Part shown: positions 41,559-49,661 of the stretch, piece by piece
How positions within the stretch are numbered: the stretch's first letter is position 1
How the letters are laid out: each line of letters begins with the position of its first letter
Assembly (NCBI RefSeq): GCF_014269285.1
Contig: NZ_JACOAF010000004.1
Location: 62,001 to 126,000, forward strand
Length of the DNA stretch: 64,000 nt
Reading direction: 5' to 3'
From: Rufibacter sediminis
GTDB lineage: Bacteria > Bacteroidota > Bacteroidia > Cytophagales > Hymenobacteraceae
Made by a program: the position numbers and the translations under genes
Notes under the pieces: model-generated
What the model was told of the DNA's origin: nothing
The model's input: the letters and a program-made list of their open reading frames with translations, nothing else
The model's database searches: none

Positions 41559-42323
41559 TTGCAAAAAAATTCGCCTGATACCCTTTTTATAGGCCAGCAC
41601 TACATTTTTATGCCAGAATGTGCCTCTACGAACACTGAGGCACATGAGCTCCTTTACAAAAATGGGGCCACGGATGGTTGTGTCATAGTGGCGGGTGCCC
41701 AAACCGGCGGACGCGGCCAACGTGGCAATGCCTGGGACGTGGAGCCTGACAAAAACATTACGTTGTCTGTCATTTTGAAGCCCACCTTCCTGGAGGCCCA
41801 GCATCAGTTCTCGCTTAACATTGCGGTTTCGCTGGCGGCGCTGGATCTGCTGCAGGAGTACCTGCCCACCGGGGCCTCGCTCAAATGGCCCAATGACCTG
41901 TACTACCGTGACCAGAAAGCCGGGGGCATCCTGATTGAGAACTCGGTGAGCGGCCGCTTCCTGCAGCACAGCGTGATTGGCATCGGCCTCAACGTCAACC
42001 AGGTTTCCTTTGCCCATCCGCGGGCCACGTCGCTGGCCCTGCTCACCGGGCAACCGCTTGCGTTGCCCAAGGTCATCAGCAAGTTACTGGAAAATCTGGA
42101 GCGAAGGTACCTGGCCCTGCGCAGCGGAGCCGCCGAAGCCCAGAAAAGGGAATACCTGCAGCACTTGTACCGCTACCAGGAGTGGCATCCCTTTGAAGTG
42201 GCGGGTCAGGTGAAACAGGGGCAGATTACCGGTATTGACAGCGCCGGACGGCTGGCGGTACTCCTGGAACAGAAATTGCAGTTCTTCCAGTTCCAGGAAA
42301 TCAAGTTTGTGCTGCCGGATTGA
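41559..42323 (+). CDS. birA: Biotin--[acetyl-CoA-carboxylase] ligase
   Basis: Attaches biotin to the carrier protein of carboxylases. It is 254 residues and lacks the N-terminal DNA-binding domain, so it is a ligase only. Motifs: ECASTNTEAHELL, the biotin-binding GGRGQRGNAWDVEPDKNIT, LKWPNDLYYRDQKAGGILIEN and IGIGLNVNQ. The start is TTG at 41559, which keeps the first beta strand; the first ATG (41610) would remove it. Bacteroidota often place birA divergent from rsfS-ftsH. Confidence 0.93.
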   Translation: MQKNSPDTLFIGQHYIFMPECASTNTEAHELLYKNGATDGCVIVAGAQTGGRGQRGNAWDVEPDKNITLSVILKPTFLEAQHQFSLNIAVSLAALDLLQEYLPTGASLKWPNDLYYRDQKAGGILIENSVSGRFLQHSVIGIGLNVNQVSFAHPRATSLALLTGQPLALPKVISKLLENLERRYLALRSGAAEAQKREYLQHLYRYQEWHPFEVAGQVKQGQITGIDSAGRLAVLLEQKLQFFQFQEIKFVLPD

Positions 42324-42325
42324 TC

Positions 42326-42363
42326 TTTTTTGGCTTAGTTTTTGAAATCAGGCTTAAAACGGC
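42326..42363. repeat. Nested palindrome, family A
   Basis: TTTTTTGGCTTAGTTTTTG and AAATCAGGCTTAAAACGGC, two bases after the birA stop codon. Confidence 0.7.
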
Positions 42364-42429
42364 TTGTATCTTCAAAAGGGCAGATTGGTTTTTTTGTAGA
42401 AATAGATAGCGAAAATCCTATGGATTTAT

Positions 42430-42459
42430 TTGTAGTTTAAGGATACCTTGCTATATTTG
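42430..42459 (+). promoter_or_regulatory. Candidate promoter of the T9SS cargo gene
   Basis: TTG (42430-42432), 19 bases, TATATTTG (42452-42459): a full match to the Bacteroidota consensus. It would start the message about 36 bases before the ATG at 42502 and rules out the upstream TTG at 42448 as a translation start. Confidence 0.65.
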
Positions 42460-42501
42460 AACGATTCCGAAAAGAGACACCAATTTCTTGGCATATATGG
42501 T

Positions 42502-43134
42502 ATGAAAATTTTTACACGTATTTTCTTGGGGATATTAACCCTGGGCATAGTGATAGGCAGTAAAGCATCCACTCTGGGCGTTATCCCGGGTGGCTTGCCG
42601 GTGGGCAGCCGGGCCAGTGTGTCGTCGTCTTCTGACAGTGTTCTCCACAGCTGGCGAACGCCTGCCAGTTTAACGGTGACCGATTTGGGGATATTGCCTG
42701 CCCTGAGTTTTTCTGCCTACAACCCCAACATCAAAACGTATTCTCCCCTGCGCTACCTGAGTAAAAATCCGGGAACGCTGGCGGCCAAGCCCGGTCTGCG
42801 CCAGGTGGCGGCCATGTACGCCAGCGCGAGTAAAATCCTTTCTGGAAACCAGGGCGTGAAAGAGCCGAAGTTCATTCCTTCGCTCAACGCCTACCCGAAT
42901 CCGTCCAGAGGCGTGACCAAGATCTCCCTCAGTTCTCTGGGAGACGAGAGTTACAAGATCAGAATCTCCAATGCCATTGGTAAAGTGTACAAAGAGATTC
43001 CGGTCATGAAGCCTACCTCCACCGAGACCATTGTGGTGGATCTTTCTCCCTTGCCCGCCGGCATCTATTTCTACAGCCTGCTGGTGAACGAGAAAATGGT
43101 GGAAACCAAACGCCTGATTTTACAGCAGCAATAA
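42502..43134 (+). CDS. Secreted protein with T9SS type A sorting domain
   Basis: A 210-residue secreted protein of unknown function. A signal peptide is present (MKIFTRIFLGILTLGIVIGSKA). The middle region is short and without a recognised domain. The last 80 residues form a T9SS type A sorting domain: YPNPSRGVTKISL, YKIRISNAIGKVY, VDLSPLPAGIYFYSLLVN and KRLIL. This domain directs export across the outer membrane and usually attachment to the surface. With a passenger of only about 100 residues it is small for such a cargo. It has its own promoter and terminator. Confidence 0.88.
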   Translation: MKIFTRIFLGILTLGIVIGSKASTLGVIPGGLPVGSRASVSSSSDSVLHSWRTPASLTVTDLGILPALSFSAYNPNIKTYSPLRYLSKNPGTLAAKPGLRQVAAMYASASKILSGNQGVKEPKFIPSLNAYPNPSRGVTKISLSSLGDESYKIRISNAIGKVYKEIPVMKPTSTETIVVDLSPLPAGIYFYSLLVNEKMVETKRLILQQQ

Positions 43135-43158
43135 TCTTTTAGCTGTTTAAGTTATAGA

Positions 43159-43187
43159 AGAGCCGGCTTATGCTGGCTCTTTTTTTA
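43159..43187 (+). terminator. Terminator of the T9SS cargo gene
   Basis: AGAGCCGGC, loop TTAT, GCTGGCTCT, then seven T residues. Confidence 0.9.
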
Positions 43188-43258
43188 TTTAATGAGGTTG
43201 GCAGGAGGGGAGACGTTCAGAAAATTGCTAATTTCGAGGGTTCAATCTTAAACACATC

Positions 43259-46200
43259 ATGTTGCAATACAATCGGATCAACAATCTGGTGGGTTGGCTG
43301 GTATTTGCGGTGGCCACCATCGCGTATGTACTTACCCTGGAGCCAACGGCCAGTTTCTGGGACAGCGGAGAATTCATTGCCTGCTCTTATAAACTTTTAG
43401 TGCCACACCCGCCCGGAGCGCCTTTTTACCTGTTGCTGGGCCGCATCTTCTCCATGTTTGCGAGTGATCCGTCGCAGGTGGCCTGGTGGGTAAACTTACT
43501 GTCAGCCCTTTCCAGCTCGTTTACGATCTTGTTCCTGTTCTGGACCATCACTATTCTGGCGCGTAAATTACTGGTGCCCACTCCCAAAACGGTAAACCGG
43601 CTTTCGGCAGCTACTATAGAGGCTGAGACCGTGTTGGAGCCAACCTTGGGGCAAACCATTGCCATTATGGGCGCGGCAACCGTAGGGGCCTTGGCCTTCA
43701 CGTTTTCAGATTCTTTCTGGTTTTCGGCGGTTGAGGCCGAGGTGTACGCTCTGTCTTCCTTCTTTACCGCTTTTGTGGTATGGGCCATGCTGCGCTGGGA
43801 AAGCCGCGCTCACGATGCCGTTTCTGACAAATGGCTGATTCTGATCGCTTACATGGTGGGTCTTTCCATTGGGGTGCACTTGTTGAATCTGGTGGCCATT
43901 CCGGCGCTGGCGTTCATTTTCTTCTTCCGCCTCAGAAAATACTCTAACAAAGGTGCTATCATCACTCTGGTGGTAAGCGCCGTGATCTTAGGCGTGGTAC
44001 TGGTGGGGATCATCCCCGGTCTGCCTTCTATTGCCGGAAGCTTTGAGGTGATGTTTGTGAACAGCTTCGGGTTGCCGTTTGGCGCCGGCGTGATCTTCTT
44101 CGTGGCCCTGTTCATTGGACTCATTGTCTGGGCGGTGCGCTATGCCATCAAGACCGGTAACCGCACGCTGCACACTGCGCTGTTGAGCTTCATCTTCGTG
44201 CTGATTGGCTACTCTTCATACCTGATCATTCCCATTCGCTCGGGCTATGACCCCACCATTGACGAAAACGACCCTGAGAACATTGTAAGCTTCGTTTCTT
44301 ATCTGAAGCGCGAGCAGTACGGTGACCGTCCTTTGCTGTTCGGGCCGCAGTTTAACGCTGAGCCTGTAGATCAGAAAGAAGGGGCCGCGCAGTACATCAA
44401 AGGCAAAGACAAATACCTGGAGGTAGGCCGCAAGGTAGAGCCGGTATATGACTCCAAAGACAAGACCCTGTTGCCGCGTCTGTACAGCAACTCGCCCGCG
44501 CATATTGCCCAGTACAAGAAATGGGTAGACATTCAGGAGGGGCAGAAGCCCAGCTTTGGCGAGAACCTGAGTTTCCTGTTCCGCTACCAGATGGGCCACA
44601 TGTTCTGGCGTTATTTCGGCTGGAACTTTGTAGGTCGTGAGGGCGATATCCAGCAGTCCGGCGTCTTGTGGCCGTGGGAAGGCAGCGACGGGCTGCCAGA
44701 CCGTGTCTCTGAGAGCAAAGCCCGCAACAACTTCTTCATGCTGCCGCTGGCGCTGGGGATTCTGGGCCTGATTTTCCAATTGAGAAGAAAACAGCGCGAT
44801 GCCTTTGTGGTAGGTCTGCTTTTCTTCTTCACGGGCATCGCTATTGTGATTTACCTGAACCAACCGCCCATTGAACCGCGTGAGCGGGATTACACCTTCG
44901 CCGGGGCGTTCTACGCCTACTGTATCTGGATTGGCCTGGGCGTTCTGGCCATCGCTGATTTCCTGCGCAAGACTTTGAAGTCTGATCTATTGGCGGGCGT
45001 GATCGCTACGGTGGTAGGTTTGCTGATTCCGGGCGTGATGGCGGCCCAGGGCTGGGACGACCATAACCGGTCAGACCGTTACCATTCCGTTGACTCGGCC
45101 AAGAACCTGTTGAGCTCCGTGGCGCCCAACGCCATCCTGTTCACCAACGGCGACAATGATACGTTCCCGCTGTGGTACGCCCAGGAAGTGGAAGGTTTCC
45201 GGACCGATGTGCGCGTAGCCGTACTCTCCTACATGAACACTGACTGGTACATTGACCAAATGAAACGCCAGGCCTACCAATCTGAGCCGTTCCCAATGAG
45301 CCTGGAGAACGAGAATTACCGCCAGGGCATCAACGACTACCTGCCGTACGTAGAGCGTCCCGAGGTGGCCAGCGGCATTGACCTGCAGCAGTACATCCAG
45401 TTGGTGAAGCAGAACCACCAGGCCCTGCAGATCGGGGACCGCTCCGGACGCACGTACCTGTCTTTCCCTACCAAGAACTTCTTCCTGAACGTAGACAAAA
45501 ATGCGGTGCTGGCGGCCAACGCCGTAGCGCCGGCCTATAGAGATTCCATCGTGAGCCAGATGCGCTTTACCATCAAACAGGGCGGGCTGGAGAAAAAGCA
45601 TTTGGCTATTCTGGATTTGATCGCGAACAACAACTGGAAGCGCCCGGTGTACTTCTCTACCACCGCTGACAATTCAGACTTCCTGGGCTTAGACAACTAC
45701 CTGCAGTTGGAAGGGCTGGCCTACCGGATAGTGCCCGTGGAGAGCAAAAGCTCTGAGCAGATGGGCTACATCGCCAAGGACATCATGTATGACAACATGA
45801 TGAACAAGTTCTCCTGGCGCAACCTGGACCGCGAAGACATTTTCTATGACGAGAACTACCTGCGTTTCCCGGCCAACGCCCGCGACAAGTATTACCAGTT
45901 AACCCTAGAGTACCTCAAAGCCGGCGACAAAGCCACGGCCAAGAAAATCATGGACTATGTCTTCACCCAACTGCCAGACAAATCCATCCCGTATGACTAT
46001 TACGTGCCGCCGTTTGTAGTGCCGTTGTACGAGGTAGGCGACCAGAAACGGGCTCAGGAGATTGTCAATACTATGTCGGCGCGGTCCGATGCGGCTTTGC
46101 GGTACTACTTCACCCAAAGCTCCATGTTTGAGACCGAGATCCGGATTAACCTCTTCATCCTGCAGCAACTGATCCAGGTGTCCCGCCAGGTGGGCATGAC

Positions 46201-46261
46201 CCAGAAAGCCACTGAGATTGAGCAGAAGTTCATGCAGTATTACGGCCAGATGGGCCAGTAA
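43259..46261 (+). CDS. DUF2723 (protein O-mannosyltransferase-like) membrane protein
   Basis: A 1000-residue membrane protein. The N-terminal DUF2723 region has the conserved TASFWDSGEFIACSYKLLVPHPPGAPFYLLLGR (about residues 25-60) with the acidic residue expected in GT-C glycosyltransferases. About a dozen transmembrane segments fill residues 1-620. A soluble periplasmic C-terminal half (about 620-1000) contains NAILFTNGDNDTFPLWYAQE and NNWKRPVYFSTT. Members in Bacteroidota are proposed to move sugars from lipid carriers onto proteins or glycans; this is inferred from fold rather than tested for this gene. It is a single gene with its own strong terminator. Confidence 0.9.
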   Translation: MLQYNRINNLVGWLVFAVATIAYVLTLEPTASFWDSGEFIACSYKLLVPHPPGAPFYLLLGRIFSMFASDPSQVAWWVNLLSALSSSFTILFLFWTITILARKLLVPTPKTVNRLSAATIEAETVLEPTLGQTIAIMGAATVGALAFTFSDSFWFSAVEAEVYALSSFFTAFVVWAMLRWESRAHDAVSDKWLILIAYMVGLSIGVHLLNLVAIPALAFIFFFRLRKYSNKGAIITLVVSAVILGVVLVGIIPGLPSIAGSFEVMFVNSFGLPFGAGVIFFVALFIGLIVWAVRYAIKTGNRTLHTALLSFIFVLIGYSSYLIIPIRSGYDPTIDENDPENIVSFVSYLKREQYGDRPLLFGPQFNAEPVDQKEGAAQYIKGKDKYLEVGRKVEPVYDSKDKTLLPRLYSNSPAHIAQYKKWVDIQEGQKPSFGENLSFLFRYQMGHMFWRYFGWNFVGREGDIQQSGVLWPWEGSDGLPDRVSESKARNNFFMLPLALGILGLIFQLRRKQRDAFVVGLLFFFTGIAIVIYLNQPPIEPRERDYTFAGAFYAYCIWIGLGVLAIADFLRKTLKSDLLAGVIATVVGLLIPGVMAAQGWDDHNRSDRYHSVDSAKNLLSSVAPNAILFTNGDNDTFPLWYAQEVEGFRTDVRVAVLSYMNTDWYIDQMKRQAYQSEPFPMSLENENYRQGINDYLPYVERPEVASGIDLQQYIQLVKQNHQALQIGDRSGRTYLSFPTKNFFLNVDKNAVLAANAVAPAYRDSIVSQMRFTIKQGGLEKKHLAILDLIANNNWKRPVYFSTTADNSDFLGLDNYLQLEGLAYRIVPVESKSSEQMGYIAKDIMYDNMMNKFSWRNLDREDIFYDENYLRFPANARDKYYQLTLEYLKAGDKATAKKIMDYVFTQLPDKSIPYDYYVPPFVVPLYEVGDQKRAQEIVNTMSARSDAALRYYFTQSSMFETEIRINLFILQQLIQVSRQVGMTQKATEIEQKFMQYYGQMGQ

Positions 46262-46275
46262 CAGTCTGCACACTT

Positions 46276-46315
46276 AAAACAGAAGGCCGGTTAGAAATAA
46301 CCGGCCTTCTGTTTT
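46276..46315. terminator. Terminator after the DUF2723 gene
   Basis: An 18-base perfect stem AAAACAGAAGGCCGGTTA with a GAAA tetraloop, then T-rich sequence. A family A palindrome follows two bases later. Confidence 0.92.
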
Positions 46316-46316
46316 A

Positions 46317-46362
46317 TTCCCGTTTTGGGCCTCTTTTCGGAAAATAGGGCTTAAAACGGGAA
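46317..46362. repeat. Nested palindrome, family A
   Basis: TTCCCGTTTTGGGCCTCTTTTC and GGAAAATAGGGCTTAAAACGGGAA, next to but separate from a conventional terminator. Confidence 0.85.
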
Positions 46363-46479
46363 GTGCGTTCGCCCGTTTTTTCGTAGGATACAGGAAGCAG
46401 GCTTAGAGCCAGCCAGAGAAGCTTTGGCGGCATGAAACCGGGCGAAACAGGTTCTGCTACATTTCTGCGGAAATACGGC

Positions 46480-46487
46480 TACCTTTG
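46480..46487 (+). promoter_or_regulatory. Candidate rlmB -7 box
   Basis: TACCTTTG fits TAnnTTTG and would start the message near 46494, about 42 bases before the ATG. Because the alternative TTG start at 46485 lies inside this box, the ATG at 46536 is the likely start. Confidence 0.5.
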
Positions 46488-46535
46488 CAGGCAATTCAGA
46501 AAAGCAGTGCGGCTGCAGATCAACGCATAACATCC

Positions 46536-47348
46536 ATGGAGAACAGAAATTACAGAGATAGAGAAGGCGGCGGAAAGCCAAGACACTACACCCAGCCCAA
46601 GGTAGATAAAATGGAGATGGTGTTCGGCCTCCGGCCGATCCTGGAAGCCTTGCATGCCGGCAAGACCATGGAGAAAATCTACCTGCTCAAAGGCACCAAG
46701 CACAGCATCAGCCAGGAGATCACCGAGCTGGCCCGTGAAGCCCAGATTCCCATCTCTTTGGTCCCGAACGAGAAACTTGACCAGCTCACCCGCAAAAACC
46801 ACCAGGGCGCGGTGGCCTATCTGTCCGCCATTTCCTATTCTCCCCTGGATGAGATTGTCGCCTCGCTTTTCGAGAAAGGCAAAGATCCCTTGCTGTTGGT
46901 GCTGGACCGCATCACCGATGTCCGGAACTTCGGTGCGATTGCCCGGAACGCCGAGTGTATGGGCGTGGACGCCATTGTGATTCCCAGCCGCGGTGCCGCG
47001 CAGATCAACGCCGATGCCCTGAAAACCTCGGCCGGTGCCCTGAACCTGATCCCGGTTTGCCGCGAGCCTAACCTGAAAGATACCCTGCACTTCCTCAAGC
47101 AGTCCGGCATCAGAGTGGTGGCCTGTACCGAGAAAGCCGATGATAACCTCACCGATGCGGCCGTAGATTTAACCGGTCCCGTGGCAGTACTGATGGGCAG
47201 CGAAGAAGACGGCATCTCCCCCGAATACCTGAAACGCGCCGACGTGCGGGTGAAAATCCCGATGCTGGGACAGGTGCAATCCCTGAACGTATCCGTGGCC
47301 AGCGGCATCATCCTGTACGAAGCCCTGCGCCAGCGTCAAGCCGAATAG
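46536..47348 (+). CDS. rlmB: 23S rRNA (guanosine-2'-O)-methyltransferase RlmB family
   Basis: A SPOUT-class TrmH-family methyltransferase of 270 residues that 2'-O-methylates a guanosine in the peptidyl-transferase region of 23S rRNA. The N-terminal substrate-binding domain (VFGLRPILEALHAGKTMEKIYLLKG, about residues 30-100) precedes the catalytic knot domain. The knot motifs are LDRITDVRNFGAIARNAE, VLMGSEEDGISPEYLKRAD and IPMLGQVQSLNVSVASGIILYE. A short basic N-terminal tail (ENRNYRDREGGGKPRHY) is typical of the phylum. It is a single gene. Confidence 0.93.
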   Translation: MENRNYRDREGGGKPRHYTQPKVDKMEMVFGLRPILEALHAGKTMEKIYLLKGTKHSISQEITELAREAQIPISLVPNEKLDQLTRKNHQGAVAYLSAISYSPLDEIVASLFEKGKDPLLLVLDRITDVRNFGAIARNAECMGVDAIVIPSRGAAQINADALKTSAGALNLIPVCREPNLKDTLHFLKQSGIRVVACTEKADDNLTDAAVDLTGPVAVLMGSEEDGISPEYLKRADVRVKIPMLGQVQSLNVSVASGIILYEALRQRQAE

Positions 47349-47372
47349 CCCCACAGCGTTTGATCGTTGACG

Positions 47373-47423
47373 AAAAGCGTTTCGGGCCTGTTTTCCTAAA
47401 AGCAGGCCCGAAACGCTTTTTTT
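47373..47423 (+). terminator. Family A palindrome acting as rlmB terminator
   Basis: AAAAGCGTTTCGGGCCTG pairs perfectly with CAGGCCCGAAACGCTTTT around TTTTCCTAAAAG, then a T-run follows. It is a clean intrinsic terminator built on the family A plan. Confidence 0.9.
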
Positions 47424-47610
47424 GTGCGTGCAGTTTTTTTACTTCCGAGGAAGTTGACAGCTCTTTGTGCCAGCGGGTTTGTAAAGGGAGGAGAACCGCA
47501 AGAGAATAGCTGCCTTGTTGCAGAAACGGAATAAGAAGTAGCTGTTTGAAACGACTTAGTACTTGTTGGTGATAACACCAACAAGGGCGAAGAAGGCTAA
47601 AGTGCACGGT

Positions 47611-47677
47611 AGAGTAGAGTAGAGTAGAGTAGAGTAGAGTAGAGTAGAGTAGAGTAGAGTAGAGTAGAGTAGAGTAG
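47611..47677 (+). repeat. AGAGT tandem array (13 copies)
   Basis: Thirteen perfect five-base units plus two bases. Unit length is not a multiple of three, but no real gene crosses it. Copy number is expected to vary between strains through slippage. Confidence 0.95.
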
Positions 47678-47688
47678 GCGGTTTGAAC

Positions 47689-47727
47689 CTGTTTTGGGCT
47701 TGTTTTCAGAAAAATAGCTCTAAAACA
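47689..47727. repeat. Nested palindrome, family A
   Basis: CTGTTTTGGGCTTGTTTTC and GAAAAATAGCTCTAAAACA, 11 bases after the AGAGT array and inside the 445-base element. Confidence 0.7.
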
Positions 47728-47828
47728 CTTTCTACACGAACGTTCATGTTGCGCAAGTTGCCCAAGTTGTTCGTTCATCCTCGCACCATCCTTGAGCTTT
47801 CCCGCCCTTCAGGCTGATAATGCATCGA

Positions 47829-48045
47829 TAGACAAACGAAGGCTCCCTGATAAAAAAGCCGGAATGGGAAAGGTGATTCTCCGCTGTAGGTGTTGTGCGA
47901 ACAAGCTGCTCAAACGTCTTTTCGTAGGGTTGGTGCTTGCACCTCACACTTTCGCCCTTGTTGGTGTTATCACCAACAAGCACTAGGTCGTTTTAGACGT
48001 TAAGCGACAAACGAAGCCCCGCTGGTGAAAAGCAGAAATGGGAAG
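47829..48045 (+). repeat. Imperfect direct repeat across the element edge
   Basis: GACAAACGAAGGCTCCCTGA...GGAATGGGAA (47829-47868) resembles GACAAACGAAGCCCCGCTGG...GAAATGGGAA (48007-48045). One copy lies inside and one outside the right inverted end. Confidence 0.5.
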
Positions 48046-48097
48046 AAGGAAGCAGCCTTTCCCTCACCAACTGGGTCTTCTATAGTAAAGGATCGTT

Positions 48098-48511
48098 ATG
48101 AAAAATAAGCTACTTCTCCTGTTTTTGCTATTCCTCTCATTCTCCTGTTTTGACAAGGAGGAGGAACCCGCGGTGTTACCCAGCGGCACCTACACCGGAA
48201 CCTTCCAGCGCTCCAGCCCCACCGCCGATTATCCATCCGCCGAGGTGACGTTGGTGCTGGAAGGCAACTCTTTTTCGGGCAGTAGCAACCTGGCGAAATA
48301 CCCGGCCATTGGCGGAGGCACTTACCGCGTGGACGGATTGGAGGTGGTATTTCAAAACACTTCTCTCTGGACCGCCGAATTTGACTGGACCCTGATTCTG
48401 GACGGAGCCTTTGCGCTGAGCACGAACCCATCCGGCGAAGTGACCCTTACCCGCAAACGAGGTGACACCACTGATGTGTACCGCGTGGTACGGCAAACAG
48501 AAACCCGATAA
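48098..48511 (+). CDS. Small lipoprotein, function unknown
   Basis: A 137-residue predicted lipoprotein: MKNKLLLLFLLFLSFSC with the lipid-attachment Cys at residue 17, then an acidic DKEEEP. The mature part has alternating beta strands (GTYTGTFQRS, AEVTLVLEGNSFSGSS, GTYRVDGLEVVFQN) like small lipocalin or META-type domains. No catalytic motif was recognised. It is a single gene just downstream of the 445-base element. Confidence 0.7.
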   Translation: MKNKLLLLFLLFLSFSCFDKEEEPAVLPSGTYTGTFQRSSPTADYPSAEVTLVLEGNSFSGSSNLAKYPAIGGGTYRVDGLEVVFQNTSLWTAEFDWTLILDGAFALSTNPSGEVTLTRKRGDTTDVYRVVRQTETR

Positions 48512-48527
48512 ATATTCCCTTTGCATA

Positions 48528-48567
48528 AAAAAGCGGGGCACCCTGAACTCAGGGTGCCCCGCTTTTT
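48528..48567. terminator. Bidirectional terminator
   Basis: AAAAAGCGGGGCACCCTGA and its complement with a tight loop, between the converging lipoprotein gene and manC. Confidence 0.93.
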
Positions 48568-48583
48568 GCTTGGCGTGTGACTG

Positions 48584-49660
48584 CTAAATAAAATTCTGGC
48601 CCTTCATGGCCTTGGCATCGGCTACAAAGTCTTTCACTTTCTGCTCGTCTTCGCGGCGGCACACCATGAACACGTTGTCATGGGCGGCCACAATGTAGTC
48701 TTCCAGGCCTTGCACCACCACCAGTTGATCGGGTGGGGTTTTGATGATGCAATTCTTTACATCGTAGGCCAAGACGTTGCCGTCTATGACGTTGCCTTCG
48801 GGGGTTTTCTCTGACAGGCTGTAGAGGGAATCCCAGCTGCCCAGGTCAGACCAGCCAAAATCACCCAGAATTACAAACACGTTGTCGGCTTTCTCCATGA
48901 TGCCGTAGTCAATGGAGATGTTGCGGCAGTGGGAGTACGCCCGGTTGATGAACTGTTCTTCCTGATCGGTGTCCAGCACCGGAATGCCTTCGTCAAAGGT
49001 CTCGGCCATGTCGCCCAGGTACTGGTGGAACGCTTTTACAATGGCCTGGGCATTCCAGATGAAGATACCGGCATTCCAGACAAACTCGCCGCTGTCCAGA
49101 AACATCTGGGCAATCTCCAGCGAGGGCTTCTCGGTGAACGTTTTTACTTTCTTTAGGGCCTTGCTCTCGTCGTCAATGAACTGGATGTAGCCGTAACCGG
49201 TATGGGGCCGGGTGGGTTTGATGCCCAGCGTCACCAGAATCTCACTGTTGGCCGTGGCGGCCAGCGCTTCTTTTATACACTTCTTGAACGACTCTTCGCG
49301 CAGGATCACGTGATCTGCCGGCGCAATCACAATGTTGGCGGTGGGGTTGCGCTTGGCTATTTTAAAGCAGGCGTAGGCAATACAGGCGGCGGTGTTCCGG
49401 CCGATGGGCTCTTGCAGAATCTGGTTGTCAGACAAGTCGGGGAGGTGCTCCCGCACCAGGTTGGCATAGTCGCGGTGCGTGACCACGAAGATGTTCTCCG
49501 GCGGGCAGATTCCTTCAAAGCGTTTGACAGTGGTCTGGATCATGCTTTCGCCAATGCCCAGTACATCATGGAATTGTTTGGGATGGTTCACTCGGCTGAA
49601 AGGCCAGAAGCGGCTCCCAATGCCTCCTGCCATGATCACTACATAGGTATTGTCGTTCAT
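48584..49660 (-). CDS. manC: Mannose-1-phosphate guanylyltransferase
   Basis: Makes GDP-mannose from mannose-1-phosphate and GTP for surface polysaccharides. It is 358 residues with the nucleotidyltransferase signature MAGGIGSRFWPFSRVNHPKQF near the N-terminus, IVIAPADHVI, FTEKPSLEIAQ and DFGWSDLGSWDSLY. It lacks the C-terminal isomerase domain found in bifunctional enzymes. It starts one base after the kpsF stop codon, so the two sugar-phosphate genes form an operon. Confidence 0.95.
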   Translation of the reverse strand: MNDNTYVVIMAGGIGSRFWPFSRVNHPKQFHDVLGIGESMIQTTVKRFEGICPPENIFVVTHRDYANLVREHLPDLSDNQILQEPIGRNTAACIAYACFKIAKRNPTANIVIAPADHVILREESFKKCIKEALAATANSEILVTLGIKPTRPHTGYGYIQFIDDESKALKKVKTFTEKPSLEIAQMFLDSGEFVWNAGIFIWNAQAIVKAFHQYLGDMAETFDEGIPVLDTDQEEQFINRAYSHCRNISIDYGIMEKADNVFVILGDFGWSDLGSWDSLYSLSEKTPEGNVIDGNVLAYDVKNCIIKTPPDQLVVVQGLEDYIVAAHDNVFMVCRREDEQKVKDFVADAKAMKGQNFI

Positions 49661-49661
49661 T

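Larger units (their letters stand above)
47549..47993. mobile_element. 445-base MITE-like element with 43-base inverted ends
   Basis: The left end (47549-47591) and the reverse complement of the right end (47951-47993) agree at about 40 of 43 positions: AAACGAC, TAGT, CTTGTTGGTGATAACACCAA, CAAGGGCGAA. Each end also contains a family B hairpin. No transposase gene is present, and no target duplication was recognised. It could be a non-autonomous element or two family B repeats in opposite orientation. Confidence 0.55.
47349..48097. other. Intergenic region with inverted-repeat element
   Basis: 749 bases without a supported gene. They contain the rlmB terminator (47373-47423) and a 445-base unit bounded by 43-base inverted repeats, with an AGAGT tandem array and a family A palindrome inside. 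Confidence 0.7.

Noticed and set aside
42448-42501. An upstream TTG start for the T9SS cargo protein
   Set aside because: It overlaps a full-consensus promoter -7 box; the ATG at 42502 starts a proper signal peptide.
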